This document shows positions 60,391 through 64,000 of a stretch of DNA of 64,000 bases, piece after piece. Position 1 is the stretch's first letter. Each line of letters starts with the position of its first letter. The notes beneath the pieces are model-generated. The model worked only from the letters and a program-made list of their open reading frames with translations. It was not told the DNA's origin and made no database searches. The stretch comes from Primulina eburnea (Eukaryota; Streptophyta; Magnoliopsida; Lamiales; Gesneriaceae). The position numbers and the translations under genes are program-made. The stretch is from positions 37,521,551 through 37,585,550 of the forward strand of contig NC_133108.1 in NCBI RefSeq assembly GCF_022965805.1, written 5' to 3'.

Positions 60391-60989
60391 TATTTTGAGG
60401 AATTCTATTTCTTCTGATCGGATGTTTTGATCTGCTATTAATTGAAGAATGGTTTCTGGGTCCAGAAATTTTCTTTATCACCATGCTTACTGTGAAATTG
60501 AATGGAAAATTTTTTGTAAAATGTATCTCTTAGTCTGTACACTATGAATTTGTGACTACATGGTGTTGTGAACACTAATATTCAGTCTCGTTTTCTTGTG
60601 TATATGATATAAACATTTGCAAAAAAATTATTCCGAGCAGAATGTATGCTCATGTATCATAAAAATAAATCGGTGGTGTTTTCACCTTGTACATGTGTGT
60701 TTGTCCCGCACCTTCGATTAATAATTCGGTCATCTTAATCTTTTTACGTAAAATTAAGATTCGCTTGGAGAAATCTCGCTCAACACTCGGAGATAATTAT
60801 TCTTCCAGTTCTTTTGGAAACAATCATCCTTTTATTATGCAGATTCCTGCTCTAAAATCAATATAAACATCAAAATATTATGATTTATATTGTTCATATA
60901 ACATCATTACTAGGGATGTATATCGAGAATGAAATCGTGATGATTTATATTGTTCATATAACATCATTACTAGGATGTTCATATAACAT

Positions 60990-61071
60990 CATCGCTAAAA
61001 GTACTATTCGCAGCGTGCTTTTAATGCACGCTGTTGATGACGTGCTGCGGAAAATCATTTTTCTTGTAGTG
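60990..61071 (-). mobile_element. CACTA (En/Spm) transposon end inside EPRV copy D
   Basis: Minus strand CACTACAAGAAAAATGATTT starts at 61071 and is the classical plant CACTA terminus. Behind it lies a subterminal dyad (gcgtgc ttttaat gcacgc, 61013-61031). Viral sequence resumes exactly after the terminus at 61072 (tcctcgagaaactctag matches copy C at about 51879-51895). The other end was not found, so this is a truncated insertion. Confidence 0.65.
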
Positions 61072-62943
61072 TCCTCGAGAAACTCTAGCCCTAGAACCAA
61101 TTGATCTTTCTTTTCTTGGGATTTCTTTTATACAAACTTCCAATTCAATAATATTGATCATTCATTGATAAGTTTATATCATAGGATGTTCTAAATAGTA
61201 TATAGTATTACAATCTTTGTCTTGTTATATCAAATATTATTTTGACTTCTTTCCACCCTTATGGACATCTAAGTTTTTTAATTGTTGAAAAACTTTTCAA
61301 TACCCGTTAGGTTTCTTAAACACATGTTTTCTCCATATGTGACTTATTATTCTACCTCCTTGAAAAGATAATATTTTTTATTCCAGTTTAATATTTTGAT
61401 TCCTTTGTAGAATCGGTTTGTCTTGGAATTGAATATTTGTTTCATATATTAAAAGAAACTCGATTTTTTTGGATAAATTGTTTGAACAAATTTTTCAAAT
61501 ATTTTTAGTATTTAAATAAACTCATTTCTAATAACAATTCCGAGTTATGTATATTAGATAGAACATATGAAATTTGATAGGCAGTAAAATATAGTCTATT
61601 ACTCTTTTCCATCAGCCACTTTCTTTGAAATTTTGAGATAATATTAAAGCTCGATTGAAATCTTGATTTGCCAGATTATATGCAATTCTTGGGTAAAATA
61701 CTCCTATAATTTTTCCTGGGCATAGATTCTCTAAAATTGTTCTCAATATTGGATATTGAAGATTATTCATTCATTTATCTCATATAGCAATGTCAATAGG
61801 TGAATCTATTTCTTTTTCAAAAGTAGTTTTTATCAGTTGCTCCGATATGAATCTAAGACATGATTCGCGCTAATTCTATCTTGAGTTTTTGCAATTCCTC
61901 CTTAATTTCTTCTTAAGGATTTAATTGCATCTCCATCCAATTTCCCGTAAGCTCCATTGAATTTTCATTTTTTTTATGGAAGCTTTATAGATTAGATGAT
62001 GCTTTCTGTTTCTCAAGTCAAGATTTCTTAAGAATTTTTCTACATGTCATGTAGAGAATCCTTAATATCTCTGTATGCTAGATTTTTCCCTTGTGGTCTT
62101 TTGGACCATGTCATGAGATATTGTTGTTTGCCTAAAGAAACCAAACAAGTCTTCTTGTGTTCCTGTGTTTTCAGTCAGATTCAAATTTTGTTCCATCAGA
62201 TTCTTCTTGACTCTATATTATTCTTCTTCATATATATCTCATCTGAAAGAATATTTTCAAACTTGTATACTTGAACTAGATCTTGGTAATAAATCGCTTA
62301 TTCAATATCCAGAGTTGATTCAAAGCATTTTATCCTCTTTTTTTTCCATTTTCTGGACAATTGGTCAAAATACGACCTCTTGTTCTATATGTCCAGCAAT
62401 TACAATATTTAAAACTTTCATTAGCTTGGGTTTTAGCTCTTCTGAAAGTTTTTTTTTTGGTATGCGCCACATGCTTTGAGACGGGTTTGATGCTTGAGAC
62501 AACATTCTACTTCTTGATGGTCCACGTCTTAGCCCAAATTTGTAATATTTGGTTTTTTTCTACACCATACTATTCTTGGTTTCCAAGAACTACTTCCACT
62601 TTTTCCTCTAATGGAATAAGGTGGGTTCTAAAGTCCTTCATTTACTGCCTTTGTGGTTTACTTTCAATTATTGTTGGAGGATCAACATAAAGGAGTATGC
62701 TTATTCATATCATTTAATCATTTGTAATTATTTTGTAATATTATCATATGATACCATTCTGTCAATTTTTCTTTGACGAAAGAGGCCTTTCGTGCCGAAG
62801 TACTTTAATTACTAGGGATGTATTCCCTAATGAACATTTCTTTATGGGGACTTGGCATTTTGGCCAATAAAATTTGCATTGTGATATTTTTTCGACTCCT
62901 GAATGTCATCTATATTTAGTGAATAATATAATATATTCATCTA

Positions 62944-63282
62944 CTAAACAAATATAATGTAATTCAAGATTATATAGAGTTTGAGTTTATTTATTTTTCT
63001 TTTTTTTTTTGTGTCTTGACTGTTAAAATAGTCTACCTCCATAAATTGTGTTTTAGATACGGTAGTCGTTCTCCCAACTATCTCACTAAGAGATTCTTCG
63101 GTTAGGACCAACTCTTTGGTTTCTGCCGAAGTCATCTCTAGGCAAGCAATTTGAACTGATATTATCATACTCATTTCTAAAAGTTTAATAAATCTTTGTT
63201 TGTTGAGATCAACTGTTCCTGCTGCAATTTTCATAAATGATGTCCAGTTATCTATGATATCTTCTCTATTTTTGAAATCCAT
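62944..63282 (-). pseudogene. Capsid core remnant of EPRV copy D
   Basis: MDFKNREDIIDNWTSFMKIA and VDYFNSQDTKKK correspond position by position to the capsid core of copy C. A frame break follows. The neighbouring piece 63515-63282 matches the capsid N-terminal segment (PRRNQILFHQTPYGK). Confidence 0.85.
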
Positions 63283-64000
63283 TATATCAGGTTAAGCAAA
63301 ATCCGATAAGGATGTATCGGTTCTAAAACACACTTCCCATAGGGTGTTTGGTGAAAAAGAATTTGATTTCTCCTTGGTCCTGTTCCCGTTGAGTGTGCAT
63401 CTCCACCTACTTGGAAATCTATTTGGGGTTCTCTCATATTTGTATTATGAGATCCCATATTTTTCCTTGGTGGTTTGTGGGAAGATGACCAAGTCAATGA
63501 GAAGGTTCGCCCCATGTTGTATTAATCTTCAGATAACTTGAGATTCACAAAAGATTCTGTGAGATCTTGAAGATCTTCTATACTAATTCTTTCTATAGTT
63601 GTTATGAGCTTAATTTATTTTCCATGATAATTTTTATTTGATTGATCATTTTCTCTTTGCTGGTTAAAGGCTTTGATATTACCTTGGCCTTTTCTCTTTG
63701 TTGTAATAAGAATTTAGTACCAAAAGATGATGGTAACCTGCATTTTGATGTCTTTTTACTATAATTTGATTGTTGTTCTAGATTTTGGATTCTTGTTTGA
63801 ATATCTTTTAATGTTCTAAGAATTTTTTTTTTTGTTTTTCAAGGAATTCGTCAATTTTATGTGATACATAGTATAACTGATTGCCATAATTTTATACCTT
63901 CTTTTGGATCTCTCTAAGATCTCCATAGATTAGAGGAATGCAGTACTATTTCTATGAACTTATTATTTTGAATCATAATTTTACCTTAGGACTCTGACGT

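Larger units (their letters stand above)
57770..64000 (-). mobile_element. Endogenous pararetrovirus copy D (caulimovirid), decayed, runs off the window
   Basis: Read on the minus strand from 64000 it shows: the coiled-coil ORF region (to about 63540), capsid (63520-62090), movement protein (about 62050-61070), protease (about 60960-60480), RT (about 60470-59420, with a YIDDA form of the active site near 59770), RNase H (about 59400-59290), and the last ORF plus intergenic part (58900-57770). All parts carry stops and indels. The order equals that of copy C, which confirms the genome map and supplies the downstream part missing there. The primer site would lie beyond 64000. Confidence 0.8.

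Overview
This is nuclear DNA from a flowering plant, most likely a eudicot. Two things point there: host genes with short GT-AG introns that match plant families (RR-TZF CCCH/ankyrin protein, polyol transporter, N-glycan GnTII, plastid adenylosuccinate synthetase), and a dense load of plant LTR retrotransposons, MITEs and endogenous pararetrovirus (EPRV) sequence. An asterid, perhaps Lamiales, is my guess from the general look of the repeats and is not proven here.

Layout. (1) 1-11772: a minus-strand Ty3/gypsy element of the Tat lineage, Retand-like. It has a 5' LTR, primer site, gag, PR-RT, two RNase H domains and integrase, then a 103-bp tandem array and a plus-strand antisense ORF with two introns; its 3' LTR lies off the window. 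(2) 11773-19700: repeat-rich intergenic DNA with a 1.77-kb solo LTR bounded by a perfect 5-bp target duplication, other LTR-like pieces and long AT microsatellites. (3) 19700-46870: the host gene island. It holds the CCCH/ankyrin regulator (+), a conserved three-exon small plant protein (-), the polyol/sugar transporter (+), GnTII (-), a broken five-exon fragment of an IGHMBP2/SMUBP-2-type helicase gene (-) and a four-exon purA-type adenylosuccinate synthetase (-). Two EPRV fragments, A and B, lie between these genes. (4) 48560-53680: a nearly complete, largely open EPRV (copy C, +) with a tRNA-Met primer site and five overlapping ORFs, cut off inside RNase H. (5) 53681-56410: a patchwork of gypsy integrase, chromovirus RNase H, a GC-rich minisatellite and an LTR fragment. 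(6) 57770-64000: a decayed EPRV (copy D, -) carrying a CACTA transposon end.

The host genes are unrelated housekeeping, transport and regulatory genes, each with its own promoter; nothing suggests a cluster. The most unusual content is the EPRV group: four copies of related pararetrovirus sequence in about 41 kb. The best copy has the order small ORF - coiled-coil ORF - capsid - movement protein - polymerase, with ATGA/TGATG overlaps at three of its four junctions. A family of about 165-182 bp MITEs, three of them with perfect 9-bp target duplications, gives a relative clock, because one sits inside EPRV copy A.
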